Assembly (NCBI GenBank): GCA_003339605.1
Contig: QOVW01000059.1
Span: forward strand, 28,520 to 92,519
DNA: 64,000 nt
DNA from: Spirobacillus cienkowskii
Lineage (GTDB): Bacteria > Bdellovibrionota_B > Oligoflexia > Silvanigrellales > Silvanigrellaceae
Reading direction: 5' to 3'
This document shows, piece after piece, positions 9,959 through 17,793 of this stretch. Under the pieces are notes generated by a model. The model did not search any database. It was given only the letters and a program-made list of their open reading frames with translations, and was not told where the DNA came from. The first letter of the stretch is position 1, and each line of letters begins with the position of its first letter. A program made the translations under genes and the position numbers.

Positions 9959-10363
9959 CTACCATTTTTCATTAAAATTTACGTCTTCTTGATCGTTGGA
10001 AAAAGCAAAATCAGGTTTTTGAATATTTTCCATTTCCTCATAATTTGAACGCATTAAATTTTGATCAAATGGTAATTTTTCTTCTTGGTCAAAACTACTC
10101 ATTGAGTTTGGATGATTTTTTTCAATAACTGCAGCCTGTTCTGAATTAAATATACTTTCATCAACTTCAAAGAGATGGCAAATTTTTGCTATTTGTTGTG
10201 AATTTAACAAACGTTTTCCTTGCACTATTTCATTAAAAATAGATCTGGGTCCAACTATTGAAAAAATGTCCGAATAACTCTTGTTCTTTAATTTTGCTAG
10301 TTCATAAATTAGCATACCATGGGTTATATAAAAATTAAAATTAGCATCTGTTTTCATCATCAT
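9959..10363 (-). CDS. Helix-turn-helix protein at the end of the T6SS operon
   Basis: This 134-residue protein has an N-terminal XRE/HigA-type DNA-binding fold. RSIFNEIVQGKRLLNSQQIA followed by KICHLFEVDESIFN (residues about 42-74) matches the recognition helix and the helix 4-5 pattern of HigA antitoxin-like regulators. The C-terminal 55 residues are acidic and low in complexity, and unassigned. It follows tssA by 30 bases on the same strand, so it is probably co-transcribed with the T6SS structural genes and may regulate them. No toxin partner is adjacent, so I do not call a toxin-antitoxin pair. Confidence 0.65.
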   Translation of the reverse strand: MMMKTDANFNFYITHGMLIYELAKLKNKSYSDIFSIVGPRSIFNEIVQGKRLLNSQQIAKICHLFEVDESIFNSEQAAVIEKNHPNSMSSFDQEEKLPFDQNLMRSNYEEMENIQKPDFAFSNDQEDVNFNEKW

Positions 10364-10393
10364 AAATATCTCTTTTTAAATTTTAAATATTGG

Positions 10394-11476
10394 TTAATCA
10401 AACTCTTTTTCATCAAGGTGCGTTAAGCCTAAAAGCGTAAATATTTCTTGCGGATTAGAGGTTGTTGAAAACAAATCAACAAAAACTTCGTATAAGGATT
10501 TTTTTCTCCATTCTAGCGCTCTTCTCATCAAATAAGGGGATGGTGAATGAAAGTCATGCTTTAACAAATATGTATTAGCCTGAGAAATCAAATTGTATGC
10601 ATCTTCTACAGATGAAAATTCACCAGAACTAATAGGTTTAGTTATTTGTTTAACACTAAAAGTTTCATTTATGGATTCTTGTATAGTTTCATCGGAAAAT
10701 TCATGTTTATTAGCATATTGCTGTAAATAATCAAAAATTTGGTTACACAAATCAATAGACTCTGTAAAACTTATGCTTAATCCTTTATCTAAAAACCTAG
10801 AAAGATACACTGCATCGATTTCGGCTAGATTAGAAACAACCGAAAGCAAGGCTTGAGACAATGCTCCTATATAATTAGGATCTTGTTTTTTTATTGCAGT
10901 TGCAAATTCCATTTTCAGCGAAGTGTTACTAGCTTTTATGGCATGCAAATAAGTTCCCCAAGAGTTGCTAAAGGCTGTAGAATTCATATTTGAATTTATT
11001 TTATTTGAATCAATTGAAATATTTTTAATTAACTCTAATAAATGAGTTTCTATCCATTTAAAAGGTACCAATCCTTGTTCTATATTATCAATATCCCATT
11101 TTGGATAAACAGAATCTCCAAATTGATCACAAATAAGCTTAAATAAGTACAAGGATTCTGCTAAGCCAAAAAAACCTTCAACATTAATTTTTGCCTCTAT
11201 ATAATAGCAGATAACTTGTAAATCTTTTGAATAATCAGTGAGTATTGTTTCGCAAAGAGAAATAACATCAAACCATGTGTTTGTCGCATTATTTTTTTTA
11301 ACCCAAATATCATCCAAATTATTATTATTCAAAACTTTATTACGAATATCCTTTAAACGTATAAAAATTTCTTGTCTTCTAATATCTTGCCCACAAGGAT
11401 TCTCTTGTGAAATTTGCTCTATCAAGCTTTCAAATTTTGCGGTATTGAAATCTAAGTTAAATTGATGTTCTTGCAT
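10394..11476 (-). CDS. tssA: T6SS cap/priming protein TssA (ImpA N-terminal domain)
   Basis: TssA primes sheath-tube assembly at the baseplate and tracks the growing end. The ImpA_N domain is marked near residue 20 by ISQENPCGQDIRRQEIFIRL, then YYIEAKINVEGFFGLAESLY. The C-terminal part, around LISQANTYLLKHDFHSPSPY, resembles the short-type TssA C-terminal region. I start at ATG 11476, ten bases after tssG ends and with an AAGG site upstream; the earlier in-frame TTG at 11521 overlaps tssG and has no ribosome site. Length is about 360 residues. Confidence 0.88.
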   Translation of the reverse strand: MQEHQFNLDFNTAKFESLIEQISQENPCGQDIRRQEIFIRLKDIRNKVLNNNNLDDIWVKKNNATNTWFDVISLCETILTDYSKDLQVICYYIEAKINVEGFFGLAESLYLFKLICDQFGDSVYPKWDIDNIEQGLVPFKWIETHLLELIKNISIDSNKINSNMNSTAFSNSWGTYLHAIKASNTSLKMEFATAIKKQDPNYIGALSQALLSVVSNLAEIDAVYLSRFLDKGLSISFTESIDLCNQIFDYLQQYANKHEFSDETIQESINETFSVKQITKPISSGEFSSVEDAYNLISQANTYLLKHDFHSPSPYLMRRALEWRKKSLYEVFVDLFSTTSNPQEIFTLLGLTHLDEKEFD

Positions 11477-11486
11477 AATCTTCGCC

Positions 11487-12260
11487 TTACTTTGATAATG
11501 CCCTAGTACTTGGATAAACAACTGCAGAAATGCATTTATTTTTTTCTAAAACAAACTTTATCTTATACTTTTTGTTAGAATTTTTTTTCATTGATGAAAA
11601 AATAATAAAATTATTACTAAAATTAATATAATTTAAAAATGCTGATAAATTATTTATTTCATCACAATCAATAATAACAGTCACAGAAATTCTAGATAAA
11701 AAAACTTTAACTGACTGACCTAATGAAAATTTATTTTTATAATTTTTTGAAAATATATTAGAATAACCTAACGAAAATTGAAAAGAATTATTAACATTTT
11801 TTGGAATAAATTCTTCAATTATTATTTCATTTTTAAAAAATCTCTTAAAAACATGAATCACACTCATTTTACTTTTAAAAATATTTTTCGTTAAACTAAA
11901 ATTATTTTTAGATATAGAGTATAAATATCTTTTATTTTGAATTTCTGTTTTAAAATTTAAGAATAATATTTCGTTTAAAAAAATCTTTAAAAATGAAATT
12001 ACCATATTTTTATTATTTTTTTCATACAAGTTAAAATTATTAACTATAAAATCTGGCAAGTGAGTATTTAAAGGCATTCTTTGCTTAAAGCAAAAACCAT
12101 TTTTATTTTTTATAAAAAAATAGGGTGTAGAAGATGAAAAACACTTCTCGTCAAAAAAAATATTTTCATAAGACAAAAAATCTCTTAAATTTTTATCAAA
12201 CATATTATCTTCAATTTTAGAAGATAAATTATTAACTAAATACAATTTATTTATATTCAT
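11487..12260 (-). CDS. tssG: T6SS baseplate protein TssG (divergent, short)
   Basis: TssG joins TssF and TssE in the baseplate wedge. The call rests mainly on position: it begins at ATG 12260, overlapping the tssF stop as ATGA, and precedes tssA, the standard order. A C-terminal segment FSLGQSVKVFLSRISVTVII fits the TssG tail pattern in which a glycine-rich turn precedes a final strand. At about 257 residues it is shorter than typical TssG (300-360), and it is rich in Lys/Asn/Phe. Sequence evidence alone would be weak. Confidence 0.7.
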   Translation of the reverse strand: MNINKLYLVNNLSSKIEDNMFDKNLRDFLSYENIFFDEKCFSSSTPYFFIKNKNGFCFKQRMPLNTHLPDFIVNNFNLYEKNNKNMVISFLKIFLNEILFLNFKTEIQNKRYLYSISKNNFSLTKNIFKSKMSVIHVFKRFFKNEIIIEEFIPKNVNNSFQFSLGYSNIFSKNYKNKFSLGQSVKVFLSRISVTVIIDCDEINNLSAFLNYINFSNNFIIFSSMKKNSNKKYKIKFVLEKNKCISAVVYPSTRALSK

Positions 12261-14002
12261 ACCCAATCTACTTCAAATTTAACAAAATTATTAAAATCCT
12301 TGATTTGATCAAAATAGTAATTTAAAAAATTAATAAAAAAGTGCACGCCTGAAATATTTATATTTTTGTTAAATATTTTTAATTTATACAAAATTCCTGG
12401 TACATAAAATGATTGATTACCAATAACTTTTTGTTTAATAATTTCTTCTGAGCTAAATCCATTTGAATTAAATAATATATTTTTAATCAATGATTTAATG
12501 GGATTTTCGTCATTACAAATAAAATCAATTATTTTTACTAATTCTAATGGGTTTAAGATTTTTTGAGATAACAATTCGTAATTTAGCTTCAATAAAATAT
12601 GAAGCGCCTCAATACTATTACTACCAACCAACGGCCGCTTTCCACACTTGGGCCAAAATAGCGATTGAATTTTTTTGTATGAGATAACACCATAGTGGCA
12701 TTGAAACTGGGTATTGGGAGCAATATTATTAACTTCATCTGCATTTGTACAATCTGCTGTGGGAAAAAAATAATCAACCAACGAGTTTGAATTTTTATCT
12801 TCTTCTTTTAAAGAAAATATTTTTAAAAATATAGAATAATTATTTTCTGTATGATCTAAAAAAGTTTTTCTTGTTGACCAATACAAATTTGAATGCCATA
12901 CTTTTAGGGAACTATTTTCTTCTAAATCATAGAAAGAAGGAATAGCAATACTTTCTCCAGAATTTGAATCATATGTCACAACAGAATTAAGCTTTAAAAT
13001 TTCGGTATTTTCTTCTAAATAATCCGCGATATTAAGTTCATACTCATTTTTTTCATTATTACATTTAATAGGCTTTAGTTTTTTTTCAAAAATATTGACA
13101 ACAGGAATACAATGAGATTGAATAAATTGATTCTCGATTCTTTGAAAATTTGTTAGCTCCTTATTTTTAATAGGAATTAAAATTTTAAATTTTTTGTTTA
13201 GAGTACATGGTATATTTAAATTTAATTTAAAAAAGAAATATTTTTGATAATAATTAATAAAATCATAAAAAAAATACAAATAATTTTTTTGCATACCGTG
13301 AGATAAATTATTAAAATTATGAGACAAACTGTCTCTTGAAATTTTATAATATTTTTTTTCATCCTCTAAAAAAACTTGAATAGGCTCTTCACTCGAAAAT
13401 AAGGCTTCAAAAATTTCGAGTGAAGTATTAAAATCTGAGTCTATGTATAGTGGTATAGAATAAGCTTGCTCTTGAGTAACCGCAACAGGACACAGCACTT
13501 CAAAATTTAATTCTATTGCATTACTGGTTATGCTATTTATTTGTTTAAAGCTAGAGCTCATTAACGTAGTAACTGGTAAAATTTCTGAATCAAACGAAGT
13601 AAAAAAGCAATTGATTCCGTTACTATTTTTACAAGAAAACAAAGTATCTTTTGGTATATTTACAATAGACTTTTCATTTGTAAAAAAACTTTTATCTGGA
13701 TCAACTTTTAATATCGAAAGTGCAGGAATTTTATTATTTAGCTCAGGGAAAATTCCCTCAATAAAGTTTGTAAAATACTCAGATCGATAAAGTGAAGATT
13801 TGTTTTCAACATTTGCAAACATATAAGCAAAAGATTCAATGAGTCGCTCTGTTTCTGGATCATTGCTTTGTCTAAATGCTAAATTTAAATGACTTGCTAT
13901 CTCAGGATTTTCTTGTGAAAAAATTTTACCATTATTTCTTAAATCATTGAGAGTATTAAGGTAAGTATTCAAAAAATTTGAGCTATCATTCTTTTTTGAC
14001 AT
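12257..14002 (-). CDS. tssF: T6SS baseplate protein TssF
   Basis: TssF is the largest baseplate wedge subunit. The N-terminal region contains the family pattern: YLNTLNDLRNNGKIFSQENP, then IASHLNL, then DPETERLIESFAYMFANVE, then IPALSILKVDP. I start at ATG 14002, with GGGAG ten bases upstream. The reading frame extends further to 14056, but that extra segment is hydrophobic and overlaps tssE without a ribosome site. The 581-residue length is normal. It overlaps tssE by 17 bases and tssG by four. Confidence 0.88.
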   Translation of the reverse strand: MSKKNDSSNFLNTYLNTLNDLRNNGKIFSQENPEIASHLNLAFRQSNDPETERLIESFAYMFANVENKSSLYRSEYFTNFIEGIFPELNNKIPALSILKVDPDKSFFTNEKSIVNIPKDTLFSCKNSNGINCFFTSFDSEILPVTTLMSSSFKQINSITSNAIELNFEVLCPVAVTQEQAYSIPLYIDSDFNTSLEIFEALFSSEEPIQVFLEDEKKYYKISRDSLSHNFNNLSHGMQKNYLYFFYDFINYYQKYFFFKLNLNIPCTLNKKFKILIPIKNKELTNFQRIENQFIQSHCIPVVNIFEKKLKPIKCNNEKNEYELNIADYLEENTEILKLNSVVTYDSNSGESIAIPSFYDLEENSSLKVWHSNLYWSTRKTFLDHTENNYSIFLKIFSLKEEDKNSNSLVDYFFPTADCTNADEVNNIAPNTQFQCHYGVISYKKIQSLFWPKCGKRPLVGSNSIEALHILLKLNYELLSQKILNPLELVKIIDFICNDENPIKSLIKNILFNSNGFSSEEIIKQKVIGNQSFYVPGILYKLKIFNKNINISGVHFFINFLNYYFDQIKDFNNFVKFEVDWV

Positions 14003-14393
14003 TAACAAGAAACTCCCAAAACACCACTTTAAGAACAAGGTTAACCACCACCTCATTCTTTAAAAATTCGCCAAAAACAACAATTTTTGCTTCTTTTTTT
14101 AAATTATCATAATTACAAAACTCAACCATAACATTTTGCAATCTATTTTCAAAATTAACTATTGCTTTTTCAATAGAGATACATAGTATTTCTTTATCTT
14201 TTTTAGAATTCATAGAAAGATGCGTAAAACTAGGAACTCCAAAATAAATACTCGATAAAAATTCACTTGATATAAAATCTGAACAGGATAAAGAACTTCT
14301 TGTATTTAAAATATTATCAAGATTACGAGAAAGAGACTCATATAAGTTTTTGTTACTTTGCAAACCGTAAAAAATATTATCAAGTCTCTTCAT
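13986..14393 (-). CDS. tssE: T6SS baseplate protein TssE (gp25-like)
   Basis: TssE is the gp25/lysozyme-like wedge protein that starts sheath polymerisation. The 135-residue length and the domain layout fit the gp25 family: SLSRNLDNILNTRSSLSCSD near residues 20-40, YFGVPSFTH, then IEKAIVNFENRLQNVMVEF. The last segment is the conserved EPR-type helix, here with FENRL in place of the common EPRL. It sits between the Hcp-like gene and tssF, as in many T6SS loci. The C-terminus is strongly hydrophobic. Confidence 0.85.
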   Translation of the reverse strand: MKRLDNIFYGLQSNKNLYESLSRNLDNILNTRSSLSCSDFISSEFLSSIYFGVPSFTHLSMNSKKDKEILCISIEKAIVNFENRLQNVMVEFCNYDNLKKEAKIVVFGEFLKNEVVVNLVLKVVFWEFLVNVKKE

Positions 14394-14428
14394 CGTTAAC
14401 CATTTATTTGAGAAATTTTTAAATTATT

Positions 14429-14983
14429 TTATTTTATAATATCTGGAAACTTTTCTCTCTCGCCATCCCAGGCGTTTATAAGCTTATTATTTGTTAAGTT
14501 TATTAGTATTTCATCAGTAAGAGTTCCATTACTATAAGTTAAATCAGCACATTTAGAATATTTTGCATCACTACCTTTATGGGTACCATAAAACTGAAGC
14601 GATGCCATATTTGTAGATGTGTCACTACAAGTATCAGCAACTTTTACAATAACATTATGTACCTCTAATATTCGAACATATTTAGGTGTTACTTTATTTG
14701 TTTTAGTATCACTATTAACCGCAATCTCAGCAACTTTAAATAAAGGTATTACTGGACAATTTCTTCTCCAATTATCTATGGTAGGTTGAAAATTGTCATG
14801 ATAATACACTTCAAATTGTAGGGATATTGACTCTATCTCCGATCTATCATAAGGGTTAACATTAATATCAGGTAATTTTGACCTACATAATAACACATCA
14901 TTTATACCATTCTCATTATATGAACTGGCAAACTTATCTTTTATATCTTTAATTTGCATCAAAACAACATGATTTTGAGTCAT
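14429..14983 (-). CDS. Putative Hcp (TssD) tube protein
   Basis: Hcp hexamers stack into the inner tube that is expelled with VgrG. The 184-residue protein is predicted to be mostly beta-strand, with no signal peptide, and lies between tssC and tssE, where hcp commonly sits. Segments such as IESISLQFEVYYHD and YVRILEVHNVIVKVADT are compatible with the Hcp fold, but I see no diagnostic Hcp motif. A strong GGAG site precedes the start. If it is not Hcp, the window has no tube protein. Four cysteines are unusual for this family. Confidence 0.5.
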   Translation of the reverse strand: MTQNHVVLMQIKDIKDKFASSYNENGINDVLLCRSKLPDINVNPYDRSEIESISLQFEVYYHDNFQPTIDNWRRNCPVIPLFKVAEIAVNSDTKTNKVTPKYVRILEVHNVIVKVADTCSDTSTNMASLQFYGTHKGSDAKYSKCADLTYSNGTLTDEILINLTNNKLINAWDGEREKFPDIIK

Positions 14984-14998
14984 TTCTTCTCCTTTAAA

Positions 14999-16486
14999 TT
15001 ATTGCGGAAGCTCTGTAACTAACCGCAGCGAAACTGTAAGTTCATTTAAATAAAAGTGTGGTCGTAAATACATCACTGCTTTATAAGCACCTACCTTTCC
15101 TGGAACAGTAATTACATCAATCTTTGCTTCTCTTAAGGGGTAGCGACTTTTTGTATAATTACTTGCATCGTCATTTAAAATTACGTAACGAGAAATCCAC
15201 TTGTTTAAATAAGCATCGATTTCCGATAAATTTGTAAAAGAACCAATTTTATCGCGCATTATAACTTTTAAATAATGCGCAAATCGAGAAAGCGCCATCA
15301 CGTAAGGTAACTGAATAGAAAGTTGCGCATTGGCATTTGCTAAATCATTATCGTATTCTTCAAGTTTATGAATTGTTTTAGAACCAAAAAATGTGGCGGT
15401 ATCTGTCCCTCTTTTATAAACCAAAGGTAAAAATCCTAAATCATCCAGCTCTTTTTCTCTCCGATCTGTAATCACTGTTTCTACCGGAATTTTAAAATTA
15501 GCTTTGCCTTCGTTATCGATAAAAGTATGAATTGGCAATTGCGAAACTGTACCACCATTTTCTGAACCACGAATATTAGAAAACCAACCAAACTCTCTAT
15601 AAGAATCAACCATGCGCTCTGCCAAAGAAAACGCAGGATTTCCCCATAAATATTTTTCGTGTTCGGTTCCGTTTAAATCTTCTTCAAAATAAAACTCTTT
15701 AACAGGAATTCCATTTTTACCACCATATGGTTCGCGCATAATGACGCGCGGAAGAGTTAAAGTTAAATATTTAGAATCTTCTTGCGATCTAAAGTGATTC
15801 CAAGAACCATATTCAGCTGTTTGAAATAATTTTGCAAGATGTTTAGGTTTATCAAGCTCTTCAAAGCCATTAATATTAAATAATTCATGCTCTGCTGCGG
15901 CAATAAATGGCGCGTGCGCCGCTGCAGCCACTGCAGAAATTGCTTTCATGCAGGCAATATCTTCTAAGCCTTTTCCAAAAGTATAATCACCAACCAATAA
16001 ACCAAAAGGTGTACCACCAAATGTGCCATACTCGTTTTCATAAACAAGTTTAAATAATCCTGTTTCATCAAACTCTGGCGCAGAATCAGCATCACTCATA
16101 ATATCTTCTTTTGTAGCGTCTAATATCGCAACTTTTAAAGCTTCATCGGGCTCAGAATATTTCACTAAATTATGCAAGCCACGCCAGGAAGCCTCCAGCT
16201 TTTGAAACTCGGAGTTATGAATAATTTCATTTACCTGACTCGTTAAAATTTCGTCAATATCTGCAATCCGTTGACTTATCATATTTGAAATATTTTTTTT
16301 AAAAAACATACGCTCAGAAATGACTTCATCTGCAAATAACACAAGCATATCTTTTGCATTGCCAATTTGTTCAGAGCTTTTATTTAAATTTGCTGATACC
16401 AAAGCTTGATCAAGAATATTTTCTTGTAGATTTTCTAAATTGATATTTTTTTCTGTGTCGACTTGAATTTCGCTAATAGTTTTCAT
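14999..16486 (-). CDS. tssC: T6SS contractile sheath large subunit TssC (VipB)
   Basis: TssC pairs with TssB to form the contractile sheath. The 495-residue protein matches the family along its length: FQKLEASWRGLHNLV near residue 95, FGLLVGDYTFG, AAAHAPFIAAAEHELF, LPRVIMREPYGGKNG, WGNPAFSLAERMVDS, and a C-terminus with KVGAYKAVMYLRPHFYLNEL. Its composition is less AT-biased than tssM or tssF, consistent with stronger selection. The ribosome site AAGGAGG is near perfect, fitting a highly expressed structural protein. It lies 15 bases after tssB. Confidence 0.97.
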   Translation of the reverse strand: MKTISEIQVDTEKNINLENLQENILDQALVSANLNKSSEQIGNAKDMLVLFADEVISERMFFKKNISNMISQRIADIDEILTSQVNEIIHNSEFQKLEASWRGLHNLVKYSEPDEALKVAILDATKEDIMSDADSAPEFDETGLFKLVYENEYGTFGGTPFGLLVGDYTFGKGLEDIACMKAISAVAAAAHAPFIAAAEHELFNINGFEELDKPKHLAKLFQTAEYGSWNHFRSQEDSKYLTLTLPRVIMREPYGGKNGIPVKEFYFEEDLNGTEHEKYLWGNPAFSLAERMVDSYREFGWFSNIRGSENGGTVSQLPIHTFIDNEGKANFKIPVETVITDRREKELDDLGFLPLVYKRGTDTATFFGSKTIHKLEEYDNDLANANAQLSIQLPYVMALSRFAHYLKVIMRDKIGSFTNLSEIDAYLNKWISRYVILNDDASNYTKSRYPLREAKIDVITVPGKVGAYKAVMYLRPHFYLNELTVSLRLVTELPQ

Positions 16487-16501
16487 GTTAAAGCCTCCTT
16501 T

Positions 16502-17032
16502 TTAATTATTCAATTGTTCTGCAGAAGCTTCAGACAGATCACTTTTTTTTGCGTGTGCTAGCTGTTTTAATGCTGCTGGATCTTTTAAAAACCGGATTAA
16601 TGTTTCTTCTAGTTTTTCATTACATTCTACATGAGCTTGAAGTTCTAATAATTTTTTTCTTGTATCCATTAATTTGTTAAGAAAATCAACATTATTAACA
16701 ATTTTTCCTGGATTAAAATCATCAATAGAAGAAAAGTTTAATTCTATTTTGGTTTTTCCGTCTCTGTTATTTACCTTATCTGCAACAGCAATATTTAATT
16801 TTGGTGCAATAGAACTGACAACATTATTAAAATTTTCTTTATTGACTTCGATAAATTTTTGATTTTTTAATTTTTTTACTTTTTGATGTTGATGCCCAGA
16901 AAAATTTGCCATAACACCAATTACAAAAGGAAGCTCTTGAGTTTTGCTTTCTCCGTTAACTTCTAAATCATAAGTAATTTGCACGCGTGGAGGCTTGTAA
17001 GTTGAAAGTTTTTGTTGTGTTCCTCTTGCCAT
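16502..17032 (-). CDS. tssB: T6SS contractile sheath small subunit TssB (VipA)
   Basis: TssB is the small sheath subunit and the usual first gene of such operons. The N-terminus QKLSTYKPPRVQITYDLEVN, the following LPFVIGVMANFSG segment, then KFIEVNKENFNNV and the DDFNPGKIV motif are family hallmarks. The length of 176 residues is standard. It starts the leftward T6SS arm and is divergent from the PAAR-like gene across a 326-base AT-rich gap. An AGGA ribosome site is present. Confidence 0.96.
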   Translation of the reverse strand: MARGTQQKLSTYKPPRVQITYDLEVNGESKTQELPFVIGVMANFSGHQHQKVKKLKNQKFIEVNKENFNNVVSSIAPKLNIAVADKVNNRDGKTKIELNFSSIDDFNPGKIVNNVDFLNKLMDTRKKLLELQAHVECNEKLEETLIRFLKDPAALKQLAHAKKSDLSEASAEQLNN

Positions 17033-17358
17033 TTCACTATTCCTTTCTTATTAAACATAGGTTCAATTCTCTTTAATAACTAACAGGAACCAACCCATAG
17101 AAATACTACAAGCAATTTCTAGGCCAAACTTTAACAAGTAAACAGATTTATTTATTATTTATTGTTATTATAACATTATTTATTTAATTTTATCTTATTT
17201 TACTAATTACCATTAAAGAATAAATACAAAAAAATTATCTAAAATTTATTCTTTAAAAAGAGGAAACTATTTTTTGTTTGCATTTTTTAAATAATTTACA
17301 GCTAAAATTCTCTGTGTTATAAGGCTTTTCCTTTAATTTTTTTAAAGAAAGGGATAAG
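17033..17358. promoter_or_regulatory. Divergent T6SS promoter region (tssB / PAAR-like)
   Basis: This 326-base AT-rich gap lies between two divergent T6SS genes and must hold at least the tssB promoter. The one palindrome I can point to is TGTTATTATAACA at 17163-17175, two 6-base arms around one T. It could be an operator, but in sequence this AT-rich such palindromes arise by chance. No sigma-54 (GG-N10-GC) signal was apparent. Confidence 0.4.
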
Positions 17359-17793
17359 GTGACAGCAAAATCAGTTCTAACCACTGGAGATTTGGTAAAA
17401 TTTGATAGCATCGATGGTGCCGTTTTACTAGGAACTCCGCAATTTTCTTTAAAAGGCTCTTCGCGTGCAAGCATAAATTCAAAAGAAATTTGTGTTAAAG
17501 GAGATGGTCAACAAAGTTCAGATTTCACCCTTTGTCCCTACAATGCCCCCCCATTTGTTACCCCTGGAACATTAAAATGCACAATTAAAGCATTAGATTC
17601 CAGTAACTTATCCAAAATAGCCCACTGTGATAAAAAACAAGTTTTGTATGTTGGTTCTCAACAATTTATAGCAAATTATGAAGTTATATTCAAAGCCATC
17701 GATCCCACGACAGGAAATCAAGATATGAAATCATCATATTCTGGAAAGGGATCTTTTAATAAAATTCAATTAGACATTGTTAAAGAAAATTAA
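17359..17793 (+). CDS. PAAR-like T6SS spike-tip candidate
   Basis: The 144-residue protein starts at GTG 17359 behind an AAGGGA site. It shows a repeated pattern of short beta-strands and glycine/cysteine turns: DLVKFDSIDGAVLLGTPQFS, KGSSRASINSKEICVKGDG, CPYNAPPFVTPGTLKCTIKA, CDKKQVLYVGSQQF. This resembles PAAR-like (DUF4280-type) tip proteins that cap VgrG, in which glycine-rich repeats and cysteines/histidines bind metal. Its position opposite tssB supports a T6SS role. It has no toxin domain. Its last four bases overlap the end of fliF on the other strand, so two unrelated machines meet here tail to tail. Confidence 0.5.
   Translation: MTAKSVLTTGDLVKFDSIDGAVLLGTPQFSLKGSSRASINSKEICVKGDGQQSSDFTLCPYNAPPFVTPGTLKCTIKALDSSNLSKIAHCDKKQVLYVGSQQFIANYEVIFKAIDPTTGNQDMKSSYSGKGSFNKIQLDIVKEN

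Noticed and set aside
9959..10363. Reading the T6SS-linked HTH gene as a HigA antitoxin
   Set aside because: The fold is similar but no toxin gene is adjacent; the neighbours are tssA and an empty gap.
17163..17175. TGTTATTATAACA palindrome as an operator
   Set aside because: Kept only as a weak regulatory note, because such palindromes are expected by chance at this base composition.
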